Assembly (NCBI GenBank): GCA_028284265.1
Contig: JANQRZ010000023.1
Location: 53,917-117,916, forward strand
Length of the DNA stretch: 64,000 nt
Source of the DNA: Rhodothermales bacterium
GTDB taxonomy: Bacteria > Bacteroidota > Rhodothermia > Rhodothermales > JANQRZ01
Reading direction: 5' to 3'
The notes under the pieces were generated by a model. It was not told the DNA's origin. It did no database searches and saw only the letters and a list, made by a program, of their open reading frames with translations. A program made the translations under genes and the position numbers. Within the stretch, counting starts at the first letter, position 1. Each line of letters starts with the position of its first letter. Shown here in pieces: positions 8,523 through 16,506 of this stretch.

Positions 8523-10220
8523 GTGCCCATGTCCGAAGCCCGGACGCAAAAATTCGACCTCCGCGCGCTCCTTGAAACGAGCCGCCTCCTCAGCTCATCG
8601 CTGGAGATCGACTTCGTACTCGGCAACTTGCTGCTGACGGCGATGAGCAAGCTCTTCGTCACGCGCGGCGTCGTGCTGCTCGACGATCCGCTTGCCGGGG
8701 CCTACCGAGTCGAGGCGGTCAAGGGCTTGCCTGCGCTCAAGCCAGACACGTTCCTGCAACTCGGTGCCGCACCGGAGGCGGTCGTGCAAGGCGATGATGT
8801 GCCTGCCTTGTTGCGCGAGCATGGGGTCATCCTCCTGCTGCCTGTCACGTATCACGACCGCGCCATCGGGATCGTCGGTCTCGGATCGAAGGCGACAGGA
8901 GGCGATTTCACCGAGGATGAGATCGCGTTTGTGGACTCGCTCGTTCACATGTCGGCCACGGCGATCCACAATGCCCGCATGGTCGAAGAGCTGCAAGAGG
9001 CCAACCAAGACCTCGGCCAGAAAGTCCAGCAGCTCGACACGCTGTTCGATCTCTCGCAGGCGTTCAGCCGGACGCTCGATGTGGAGCGCTCGGTTCGGCT
9101 CTTTTCGCTGGCCTTGATGGGCCAACTACTCGTAGGTCGCTACGTTTTCTTGCTCCGAAATGATGAGGGACACTTCGAACCCGCAGCGAGTCGCAACGCT
9201 GTTGAACTCAACGATGAAATGCTGGCTCGGCTCGGCGATCTCAAACGGCTTCTGCTGCTTGACGATGCCGGGTCGGAATGGAGTGAACTAGACGGGTTTG
9301 CACTCGCGCTACCGCTACGGATGCAGGACGAGACACGCGGTGTCCTGCTCCTCGGCCCCCGCCCGACCGGCGTGCCATATGAGGCCGACGATGTCGAGTT
9401 TCTGACCTCGCTTGGGTCGCTTGCCCTCACGTCGATTGAAAACGCACGCGGCGTCGCCGCGCGGATCGAGAAGGAGCGGTTGGAAGAGGAGATGCGACTG
9501 GCCCGCGATATTCAGGAGCGCCTCTTGCCGCAGGAGTTGCCCGTCTTCGAGAGTATGGACCTCGCTGGTCTCGCCCTCCCGAGTCGCTTCGTCGCCGGGG
9601 ACTATTTCGACCTGATGCCGCTCGATGAGGACCGATTGCTCGTTGCCATCGCCGACGTGTCCGGTAAGGGGATGCCGGCGTCGCTGCTGATGGCGAACCT
9701 TCAGGCATGTCTCCACGTCCTGCGCGGTAGCCTTACAGCCGATACGGTCGATCTCGCTGCTGCCACAGGCCGCGTCAACAACGTCATCCACCGCAACACT
9801 GGGCTGACCACCTTCATCACCTTCTTCTGGGGTGTTTTCGACCGGCGCGACGGGCAGTTCTGCTACGTCAATGCGGGGCACAACCCGCCTTTCCTCGTCC
9901 GGGCTGATGGATCAGTGGAGCGGCTCGAAGAGGGCGGCGTGCTCCTCGGCGCATTCCCGGATATGCCCTACGGTGACGGAATCGTCACACTTGATGCAGG
10001 CGACACGCTCGTCCTGTTCACCGACGGCGTCACCGAAGCGTGGAGCGCGACCGACCACGACGACGAGTACGGCGAGGATCGGCTCCTCGCCCGGATTCAG
10101 GCGCACGCCACCGATCCGGCTCAGGCCGTGCTCGACGCCGTGCGCGAGGAGGTTCGGACCTTCACCGGCGGTGGCACGCTCGACGACGACCTCACGATTG
10201 TCGTGCTGAAGCGGACCTAG
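8523..10220 (+). CDS. GAF-GAF-SpoIIE (PP2C) serine phosphatase
   Basis: 565 residues. Two GAF-like sensor domains (about 15-160 and 175-310) are joined by a short coiled coil (VEELQEANQDLGQKVQQLDTL). A linker LARDIQERLLPQELP follows, then the SpoIIE/PP2C domain (about 345-562). The acidic metal-binding residues are in VAGDYFDLMPLDEDRLLVAI, DVSGKGMPASLLMA, NAGHNPPFL, FTDGVTEAW and DDDLTIVVL. Members typically dephosphorylate anti-anti-sigma factors (Rsb-like switches). No partner anti-sigma gene lies alongside. The start could be ATG 8523 or 8529. It converges on the GNAT gene with a 4-base overlap. Confidence 0.9.
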   Translation: MPMSEARTQKFDLRALLETSRLLSSSLEIDFVLGNLLLTAMSKLFVTRGVVLLDDPLAGAYRVEAVKGLPALKPDTFLQLGAAPEAVVQGDDVPALLREHGVILLLPVTYHDRAIGIVGLGSKATGGDFTEDEIAFVDSLVHMSATAIHNARMVEELQEANQDLGQKVQQLDTLFDLSQAFSRTLDVERSVRLFSLALMGQLLVGRYVFLLRNDEGHFEPAASRNAVELNDEMLARLGDLKRLLLLDDAGSEWSELDGFALALPLRMQDETRGVLLLGPRPTGVPYEADDVEFLTSLGSLALTSIENARGVAARIEKERLEEEMRLARDIQERLLPQELPVFESMDLAGLALPSRFVAGDYFDLMPLDEDRLLVAIADVSGKGMPASLLMANLQACLHVLRGSLTADTVDLAAATGRVNNVIHRNTGLTTFITFFWGVFDRRDGQFCYVNAGHNPPFLVRADGSVERLEEGGVLLGAFPDMPYGDGIVTLDAGDTLVLFTDGVTEAWSATDHDDEYGEDRLLARIQAHATDPAQAVLDAVREEVRTFTGGGTLDDDLTIVVLKRT

Positions 10221-10690
10221 CTGGTCGAAGCGTTGCGCACCATCCGGTAGCGCTCGAACCACGCGCCCCGTCGCTCCACGCGCTCAATCTCGTCCAGCAC
10301 GAACCCGAAGCGCTCGAACACCGGTCGACTAAACTCGCTGGCCTCGGTGTAGAGTCGTCCAATGCCGTGCTCGGTAGCGTGATCGAGCAGCGCACGAAGT
10401 AGGATAGAGGCGACGCCTTGGCGCATCCGGTCGGGGCGGACGTAAAGGGCTGTGACGTGCCCATCCGGCTTCAGGCCCGCGAAGCCGACCGGGCCGGTCT
10501 CGTCCTCGGCAACGAGCGTGTGGGGTTGCAAGACGAACACCCGGAACCTCTCTTCTTGAGCAAAAACCGCCCACGCTTCGACCTGCTCGGGGCTGTAGTG
10601 TTTGGGCCCGAGCGCCCGGACCGCGTCGGCATAGAGCGCAGCCAGCGCAGGAACGTCCGTCTCCGTTGCTTCGCGGAGTTGCATAGCCAA
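10217..10690 (-). CDS. GNAT-family N-acetyltransferase
   Basis: 157 residues (or 155 from the second ATG, MQLREATETDVPAL). GNAT motif A is visible as VTALYVRPDRMRQGVASILLRALLDHA (acetyl-CoA binding R/Q-x-x-G-x-G/A). The C-terminal EFSRPVFERFGFVLDEIERVE matches the ElaA/YafP-like subgroup. The substrate is unknown. It is convergent with the SpoIIE gene. Confidence 0.88.
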   Translation of the reverse strand: MAMQLREATETDVPALAALYADAVRALGPKHYSPEQVEAWAVFAQEERFRVFVLQPHTLVAEDETGPVGFAGLKPDGHVTALYVRPDRMRQGVASILLRALLDHATEHGIGRLYTEASEFSRPVFERFGFVLDEIERVERRGAWFERYRMVRNASTS

Positions 10691-10702
10691 GAATCCTGCC
10701 GC

Positions 10703-11857
10703 TCAGTCCTTTGCGCCCAGCGGAAGGTGCGTGGCTTTTCCTTCCAGAAAGTCCGCCACCCACTTGTCCACACCGACTCCATCCACGCTGTCCGTGTAGA
10801 GCAAATCGTGCGCGAGGAAAGAGTGGGCGTCACCGGGGATGTACATCGTGGTGAAGTTGCTTCGTGCCAGTTTGGCGCGGTCCCGGAGGTTGTAGAGCGC
10901 TGCTTGGAACCGCTCTTCTGGCAGGGCACACCCATTATCGCTGCAGCCGGGTTCCTCCGGGAAACCGGGGCCGAACACGCGCCGGACGGTGAGGTCGGCG
11001 TCGTGCGTTACGAGCCCAAACGATACCTCCGGATACTGCTCAAAGAGCCACGGGAGCGTCTCGCCAAGCCGGTCCGTCTCCTTGCCGAATACGCCGGGAG
11101 AGATAGCATCGCACCGTTTGTCTCCAAAGCGGCCCCACGCCGCACAAAACACGCCTTGGAGGAGGGGAGAAAAGGCATCATCTTGCGGGAACACCACGCC
11201 AGAGTCGAAGAGGACATGAACCGTCTTGGTAGGGCTTGGTGCCTCGGCCACTCTGCGAAGTTGTCCCAATATGAGGTTGCCTGTAGAAGCAAGGCCGAAT
11301 GCACCGGCCGAAGATCCTGCGATCAGAAAACGCTCAGCAGGTTGCAGATGGTCTTCCTCGATATCATCCAGAATGAGGGCAAGATTCTTCGCTCCAAAGA
11401 ACTGCCTAGGCTGGCCTGAAATGAAAGCGTCAGCCCGGTTGCCGCCGTGGGCATCGCCGGAGCAGTAGGGCACGAACACTTGGGTCCACGCCCGGATGGG
11501 GTTGGAGAGTGAGTCTAGGGCGAAAAGTCCCCGTGTGCCCTTGCCCATGAGAAACTCGTCTCGTTCCACCTCGCCGAAGCGGTCGTTTTCGCACGGGAGA
11601 TCGGGCAGGCAGAACCCGCCGCCCGAGAGGTAGAGGTAGACGTTTTGCGGCTCTTCTCCTTCGCGGATGTAATAGCCCGACTCTGAGCCGTCCATGCAAA
11701 CTGTCCCCGGCATAGGCATCCAATTCCACTCTGACGAGTGAGACACGGCGTCGTCTACACCGCGTGCGGGCGCAGGTGGTGCGTCCTGCTCTGGAGATAG
11801 CAGATCGCACCCGGCGAGGAATACCAGTAGCAGGATCGGTAGTCGTCGCAGCGTCAT
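10703..11857 (-). CDS. Pectinacetylesterase/Notum-family lipoprotein
   Basis: 384 residues. A lipoprotein signal peptide (LPILLLVFLAGC) places it on an outer membrane or at the surface. The alpha/beta-hydrolase of the PAE/Notum family shows YLYLSGGGFC (oxyanion region), YCSGDAHGGN, the nucleophile elbow IAGSSAGAFG and a late GDAHSF for the catalytic histidine. Several cysteines are spaced for disulphides. Plant members deacetylate pectin and animal Notum deacylates Wnt; the bacterial substrate is unknown. It is the last host gene before the prophage. Confidence 0.8.
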   Translation of the reverse strand: MTLRRLPILLLVFLAGCDLLSPEQDAPPAPARGVDDAVSHSSEWNWMPMPGTVCMDGSESGYYIREGEEPQNVYLYLSGGGFCLPDLPCENDRFGEVERDEFLMGKGTRGLFALDSLSNPIRAWTQVFVPYCSGDAHGGNRADAFISGQPRQFFGAKNLALILDDIEEDHLQPAERFLIAGSSAGAFGLASTGNLILGQLRRVAEAPSPTKTVHVLFDSGVVFPQDDAFSPLLQGVFCAAWGRFGDKRCDAISPGVFGKETDRLGETLPWLFEQYPEVSFGLVTHDADLTVRRVFGPGFPEEPGCSDNGCALPEERFQAALYNLRDRAKLARSNFTTMYIPGDAHSFLAHDLLYTDSVDGVGVDKWVADFLEGKATHLPLGAKD

Positions 11858-11943
11858 CTAAGGATCGGGGGACCTAGGTTTGATGTTCGGTAACAGCGGT
11901 TATAGAGTCAAACGGAAAAATAACCGCTCCTTGTCCCTAGGAA

Positions 11944-11983
11944 CAAAAAAGAAACGGCCACCGACATGTCTATCAGTGGCCGT
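11944..11983 (-). terminator. Intrinsic terminator next to attL (original tRNA-Arg terminator)
   Basis: Perfect 8-bp stem ACGGCCAC (11954-11961) / GTGGCCGT (11976-11983), followed on the minus strand by TTTCTTTTTTG. If the prophage were removed this hairpin would lie directly downstream of the tRNA-Arg gene, so it is probably the original tRNA terminator. Confidence 0.6.
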
Positions 11984-11995
11984 CCTGTTAGGTAC
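11946..11995 (+). repeat. attL: left direct repeat of the prophage
   Basis: A 50-base segment matching 54428-54477 without gaps at 43 of 50 positions. The rightmost 17 bases (11979-11995) are identical. The repeat boundary at 11995 also preserves the integrase reading frame in the reconstructed circular phage. Confidence 0.75.
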
Positions 11996-12097
11996 ACCCC
12001 CTCGGATGCCATTGAAATCATCAGCAGTGCGGAATATAGCCTCAATAGGCTGTTCGTCGCCGCGCCAATCCTGCGGCCCTTCATGCGAGCGGCCTAG
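11996..12097 (+). other. Predicted C-terminal tail of the recombinase, detached at attL
   Basis: If the prophage ends are joined at the 17-base core, the recombinase frame (ending codon TAC at 54477) continues here for 33 codons, TPSDAIEIISSAEYSLNRLF and 13 more, to TAG at 12095-12097. In the integrated state these codons have no start and are silent. Confidence 0.55.
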
Positions 12098-12398
12098 CGT
12101 TGGAACTCGTGGGGTTCGACGCCCCGGGTAGGACAGGAAGCCAACTACTCACGATGGGTGAGAGGGGATTTCAGACCCGCCATGCATGAAACGTGCATAG
12201 TCTGACCCTGCCCCCGATACTCACGATGGGTCAGAGCGAGTCTCAGACTTGTATTCTGGGCTGTATCCTGGATGAGCGGCACCGACTCGGGGCCCGGTCG
12301 GGTACCGGTGCGACAGACTGCATGACGGCGAAAACGTTTGGTACGAGAACCATCGAAGGACGGAGACGGCTGTGTCGATGGTGAACGCTCCGCACTGG
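12098..12398. other. Non-coding left phage end with a direct repeat
   Basis: About 300 bases with no convincing gene. It contains two copies of a 31-base element beginning TACTCACGATGGGT and ending CAGAC (12146-12176 and 12218-12248; 26 of 31 identical), 72 bases apart. Position next to attL suggests recombinase accessory sites or an operator. This is inference. Confidence 0.4.
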
Positions 12399-12833
12399 CT
12401 ATGGCGCAAGTTCCCCAAGGGGGGTGTCCATATCCACAGGACCTGTCTCATGGTGCCAACAGATTCTGTTCTGTTCATCACAGCGTGTCCCGCCCCTCCT
12501 GAAGCAGTCTGCGCAAAACGCGTTCTCATGCGGGAGGTCAATATCTCCTGGCTCGATCGGCTTCTTCTTTCGCTTCTTCGCAGATGCGATGTAGCTCTCA
12601 TTCTGTGAGATCGCATAGAGTACGCGACCAGAATCCGGGCACACCACAAACACAGTCTTGAACGGTGACATGTAGGCCGCGAGCAAGCCTCTACTGAGTC
12701 TTTCCGTAGACGAGATACCGATTGCTGCAAACAGATTGTGGTTCTGCCTGCCTTCCTTGGTGAGGACGATCTTAAGGTCATCCATTGGATCGCAATGAAT
12801 AATATGGAACATGTCTGGGTATTGATTATGCAT
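12399..12833 (-). CDS. Hypothetical protein at the left prophage end
   Basis: 144 residues, no recognised family. The N-terminal part is mixed alpha/beta. The middle has a basic patch (SAKKRKKKP). The end has cysteines and histidines (CADCFRRGGTRC, then ICWHH) that could bind zinc. Its DNA is AT-richer than the flanking tail genes. It lies beyond the last late tail gene, the common place for a phage accessory gene. Alternative start at M8 (MFHIIHCD). Confidence 0.5.
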   Translation of the reverse strand: MHNQYPDMFHIIHCDPMDDLKIVLTKEGRQNHNLFAAIGISSTERLSRGLLAAYMSPFKTVFVVCPDSGRVLYAISQNESYIASAKKRKKKPIEPGDIDLPHENAFCADCFRRGGTRCDEQNRICWHHETGPVDMDTPLGELAP

Positions 12834-12934
12834 GGCAGAGATGGTTTTGTTTGGTCGAGAGCAGGCAGCTAAATCCTAATATAGTGTGGTGAGACGAGAA
12901 TCTGAAATCGTCTGATTTTCCTGCTCGGAACAAT

Positions 12935-12960
12935 GCTGAAGTCCTGGCTCAAGCTTCAGC
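12935..12960 (-). terminator. Hairpin at the end of the late operon
   Basis: Inverted repeat GCTGAAG (12935-12941) / CTTCAGC (12954-12960), perfect 7-bp stem, overlapping the stop of the last tail gene. No good U-run follows. A second small hairpin (AGACGA...TCGTCT, about 12893-12914) lies just beyond. Confidence 0.35.
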
Positions 12961-13840
12961 TTGCCGAGGCCACCCGGTCGAGCGCGACGCCCTCGGCGGT
13001 GTCGGCCCCGGTGTAGAGCACGTCCACGGTGCCGTCGGTGTTGAGGCGGCATAGCTGATCGTCGCCGAACGTCGAGAAGTAGATCGCCCCGTCCGAGTCG
13101 ATCGCTCCGTCCCAGATGAGCGAGGCCGTGACACCGTCCTGCGGACTGGAGAAGAGCGTATCGACGAGCGTCCCGTCGCTCTTGGCGTACTCCCGGATCA
13201 GCCCGGCCTCGCCGAAGACGATGAGGTTGTCGCCGCCCGGCTCGCCCGTGATTCCGCGGACGGTCTCGCCGATGTCCACAACCTCGCGCCTACCGCTCCA
13301 GTCGAAGGGATCGATCTCGATGATCTCGCCCGTCTGGCAGCCGATGTAGAGGAGACCCGTGATATAGTCCTCCCACAGCGAGTAGTAGTCTAGCGTGTTG
13401 TCGGGGTCTGCGTAAACCTCTACCGTCTGGAGCGGAGCGTCTGGGTCGTAGATTTCGAGCTTCGCGTCTCCTTTCGTAAGCAACAATCGCTGCTGTACCT
13501 CGCTCCAGCACGACCCCAGCCTGCGACCGATGATCGAGTCGAGAAACGTCACGGTCCCGTCGCGCGAAATCTCGTAGAGGTAGCCGCTGGTCCGGTCCGC
13601 GTTGACAAGCCAGCGGTCGTTCGTGGGGTCGTAGTGAATCCGGTAGGGATCGAAGCCGAGGTTCGTGGAGGGAACGTCTTTGATGTCGGCAAGCTCCGAT
13701 GTCGAATCATCGGAGAGGTCCACCGCTCGGATTTTGCCCTGCCGGAAGCTCCCGACGAGTTCCGTGGCCGCAATGTAGGGTGGGGCCGCGCTCGGCGTCG
13801 CGCTCACCTCATTCGAGATTCCGAATCCGATAATAGGCAT
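12956..13840 (-). CDS. Phage tail-associated beta-propeller-like protein
   Basis: 294 residues starting MPIIGFGISNEV at 13840, 14 bases after the preceding gene; an in-frame ATG further upstream would overlap the tail gene. The sequence consists of repeated beta-rich blades with NHL/SMP-30-like pattern (SGYLYEISRDGTVTFLDSI, GLLYIGCQTGEIIEIDPFDW, GAIYFSTFGDDQLCRLNTDG). It is the distal gene of the tail cluster, so it may be a tail-tip or receptor-contact protein. That role is inferred from position only. Confidence 0.6.
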   Translation of the reverse strand: MPIIGFGISNEVSATPSAAPPYIAATELVGSFRQGKIRAVDLSDDSTSELADIKDVPSTNLGFDPYRIHYDPTNDRWLVNADRTSGYLYEISRDGTVTFLDSIIGRRLGSCWSEVQQRLLLTKGDAKLEIYDPDAPLQTVEVYADPDNTLDYYSLWEDYITGLLYIGCQTGEIIEIDPFDWSGRREVVDIGETVRGITGEPGGDNLIVFGEAGLIREYAKSDGTLVDTLFSSPQDGVTASLIWDGAIDSDGAIYFSTFGDDQLCRLNTDGTVDVLYTGADTAEGVALDRVASAS

Positions 13841-13854
13841 ACTCGCGCTTCTGG

Positions 13855-16494
13855 CTACGTTTCGATATAGGGCTCCACCACGAAGTAGTAGAGCGTGCCG
13901 CCGGTGAGGCCGGTCACGGTATAGCTCCACGTCCCGTTGCCGTTGTCGGTGAGGTCGCCGTCGTCGACCTGCAAGCTGTTCGCGTAGGGCGTCCCGGAGT
14001 TCGTATCCCAGTAGACGATCACGCCGTCCTCGCCGCCCATCTTGTCCCACGTCAGCGTCACGGACTCCTCGCCCGCCACCGCCGACAGGTTCACGTCCAC
14101 GCCCGGAAGGGAAGGGAAGACGACCCAGTTGAAGTCCCGGTCAGCCGTCGCCGCCGCGGCCATCTCGATGTCGAACGTCGGCGGGTCCGTAAACGGCTGA
14201 ATGTTCGTGATACCGAAATGCTCTTGGGCGACACCGACGGCGGTGACTTGGATTCCGGTTTCGTTGAAGGTGGTCTCGGGATCGACGGTGATAGAGGTCG
14301 TGGTGTCGAGAATGGTGGCACGCCCAATCCGGGGCGCAAGTGAGTCGACGGATATTTCCAGTTCGGGCGGGACTCCGTCGACCCTGACCGTGTTGAGCGA
14401 GAGCGCCGGGCTGCCCGGTGCGTTTAGCTCCGAGCCGGGGCGCGGTTCGAGGCCGAGCGCGGCCCCGATTGACGACCCGTCCGGCTCGCGCTGCCCGAGC
14501 GAAAGGCGCTTGATGCGCCCGACGTTGGTGGTGGCCGTCGGCCCGCCGTAGTCTGCCTCGACGGCCACCACGGGAACCGTCACGTCGGTCTCGTAGGGAC
14601 GTCCGAGAGATTCGGGAAGGAGCACGCGGACGTTGTCACCGACCGCGATGTCGGCAAGCGTCGGGTCCGACAAGACGCCGGGGTCGATCACCTCACCGGC
14701 ATACTCGGCGAGTGGGTCCAGCGACAGCTTCCTCAGCTCACGCGCGGCGCGCTGCCACGCCTCGAATGGGCCGAGGCCGGGGCGGTAGGGGTATTCGAGG
14801 GCGCTCTGGGTGAGGGTGGCGGCGTCCAGCACGATAGAGGCCGCCCCGCCCTCGCCGAGATCGACGCAGGTGATGCGGAGCTTCACCTGGTAGCGGCCAT
14901 TGGTCTCTTTCCCGACGTTCGACGGCTCGAAGCCTGCGAGCGCAATCGCCTCGTCCTCCTCCGCATCGAACCGGCCCACGTCGTCGCCGGGGAAGCTCAC
15001 GCCCAGCGAGTCCACGATCTCGACGTACCATTTCCCGGATTCGTAGTGCGCCCCCAGCCACGCCGAGGCGTAGGGCGGGAGCCGCTGCGGGAGGTCGCCG
15101 GACTTGGTATCCCCGATGTCGAGGTCGTACAGCTCGGTCTCGATCCCGTCGCCGACGGCGCTGGCCGTAATCCGGCGGCTCCCCTCGCCGAAGCGCACGA
15201 GCTGAGGACTGGCCGACGCGGTGACGGCAGCATCGGCAGCCGTCCCGAGGAGCGTGAAGTCACTCACGGTCTCAAAGGTCGCGTCGTGGCCTGCCTGCTC
15301 GATCAGGTTCGGAGCGGGGCCTACGTCCGCATACCGCCTCAGCCGCTCGCGGACTGCCGCCCCGGCAGGTGTGCCGACGACCTCCAGCGAAGTCAGCGGT
15401 GCGCCGAGCGCATCTTCAGCAAGTCGCACCTTCTCGCCGATCACGAAGGGCCGCGAGCCGTCGGTCACGAGCGACGAGGGATAGGTCGAGTCCGTGATCT
15501 CAGCGAAGCCCTCGTCGTCGTTGCCAATGAACGCGCCGATGAGGGCGTCCGACTTCCAGACGGGGCCGATGTCGATCCCAGCAGACAGGCCATTGGCCCC
15601 GGCGGGTGTCCGCACGTCCACCGTGTCGGAGGGGCTGTTGTAGCCTGCCACCGTCCAGACGAGGTCGGCGATCGTGACGCCTGCCCCCTCTGGACCGGCC
15701 AGCGGAAAGAGCCTCGTCGGACGCTCGCCGTAGTCTTCGGTCCGGCGGAGCGCGAACACTTCGCCGTGTCCGAGCGTGGCGACCGCAGCGTCCTCGAAGG
15801 GTGCTGCGAGCACGTCAACGTAGACCACGCCGCCCACAGGACGGAAGGAGAGGAGCGCGCCCTCGTTTCCGGTTTCGGCACCGACGTTCTCGACGAGCAG
15901 CCGAAGAAGGTCGAAGTGCGTCGCACCCTCCGCGGCGAACGTGACGGCGACAGAGGCGAGCGAGGCGTCCACGTCGCCCGGTGGAAAGCTGTCCTTCGCC
16001 GTCGTCGGCCCGCCGGGGTCGCCGAGGTCTTCGAGGATGAAGTCCAGCGCGTCCGAGACGGCCATATTGTAGACGCTCACGTAGGGCGTTACCGTGCCGT
16101 CTGAGTAGGTGCGCTTGGCAATCGACTCCTGGAGGTCTAGCTCGATGGGCCGCGCGGTGATCCGAAACCCACCCCCGGCAGCGCCGCCTCCGGCCTCGTC
16201 GGCCTCGGCTCGCGTGATGCGCCAGCGCTCGGTGACCTCTTCCTCGGGGTCGGTGTGATCCAGCGTGTAGGTAAGCTCCAAGACGCGGCCTGCCGTGAGG
16301 TACTCGGCTGCCGGATGGACGGGCGAGACGAGCGCCGTGCGGAGCGAGCCGCGCCCGAAGCCGAACTCCATGCGGACGGTGACGATGTCGAGGACGTTTT
16401 GGAGCGCGTCAACGCTCGCCTCGGCGGGTGGGGCGGGGGAGATCGCCGAGAAATCCGGCTCCCGGAGGAAGATGCTTGTCAGGACGCGGGCCAT
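13855..16494 (-). CDS. Large phage tail (tip/baseplate) protein with C-terminal FN3-like domain
   Basis: 879 residues directly downstream of the tape-measure gene, where siphovirus distal-tail and tail-tip proteins lie. The N-terminal 300 residues contain beta-rich segments (VTVRMEFGFGRGSLRTALVS, AGRVLELTYTLDH). The C-terminal 90 residues resemble a fibronectin type III domain (AVAGEESVTLTWDKMGGEDG, then WSYTVTGLTGGTLYYFVVEP). FN3 domains are common in phage virion proteins. No peptidase motif was seen. Confidence 0.7.
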   Translation of the reverse strand: MARVLTSIFLREPDFSAISPAPPAEASVDALQNVLDIVTVRMEFGFGRGSLRTALVSPVHPAAEYLTAGRVLELTYTLDHTDPEEEVTERWRITRAEADEAGGGAAGGGFRITARPIELDLQESIAKRTYSDGTVTPYVSVYNMAVSDALDFILEDLGDPGGPTTAKDSFPPGDVDASLASVAVTFAAEGATHFDLLRLLVENVGAETGNEGALLSFRPVGGVVYVDVLAAPFEDAAVATLGHGEVFALRRTEDYGERPTRLFPLAGPEGAGVTIADLVWTVAGYNSPSDTVDVRTPAGANGLSAGIDIGPVWKSDALIGAFIGNDDEGFAEITDSTYPSSLVTDGSRPFVIGEKVRLAEDALGAPLTSLEVVGTPAGAAVRERLRRYADVGPAPNLIEQAGHDATFETVSDFTLLGTAADAAVTASASPQLVRFGEGSRRITASAVGDGIETELYDLDIGDTKSGDLPQRLPPYASAWLGAHYESGKWYVEIVDSLGVSFPGDDVGRFDAEEDEAIALAGFEPSNVGKETNGRYQVKLRITCVDLGEGGAASIVLDAATLTQSALEYPYRPGLGPFEAWQRAARELRKLSLDPLAEYAGEVIDPGVLSDPTLADIAVGDNVRVLLPESLGRPYETDVTVPVVAVEADYGGPTATTNVGRIKRLSLGQREPDGSSIGAALGLEPRPGSELNAPGSPALSLNTVRVDGVPPELEISVDSLAPRIGRATILDTTTSITVDPETTFNETGIQVTAVGVAQEHFGITNIQPFTDPPTFDIEMAAAATADRDFNWVVFPSLPGVDVNLSAVAGEESVTLTWDKMGGEDGVIVYWDTNSGTPYANSLQVDDGDLTDNGNGTWSYTVTGLTGGTLYYFVVEPYIET

Positions 16495-16506
16495 AGTTGC
16501 AGCGAT

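Noticed and set aside
15046..16104. Long plus-strand open frame opposite the large tail gene
   Set aside because: Antisense shadow of a clear coding frame; no recognisable features.
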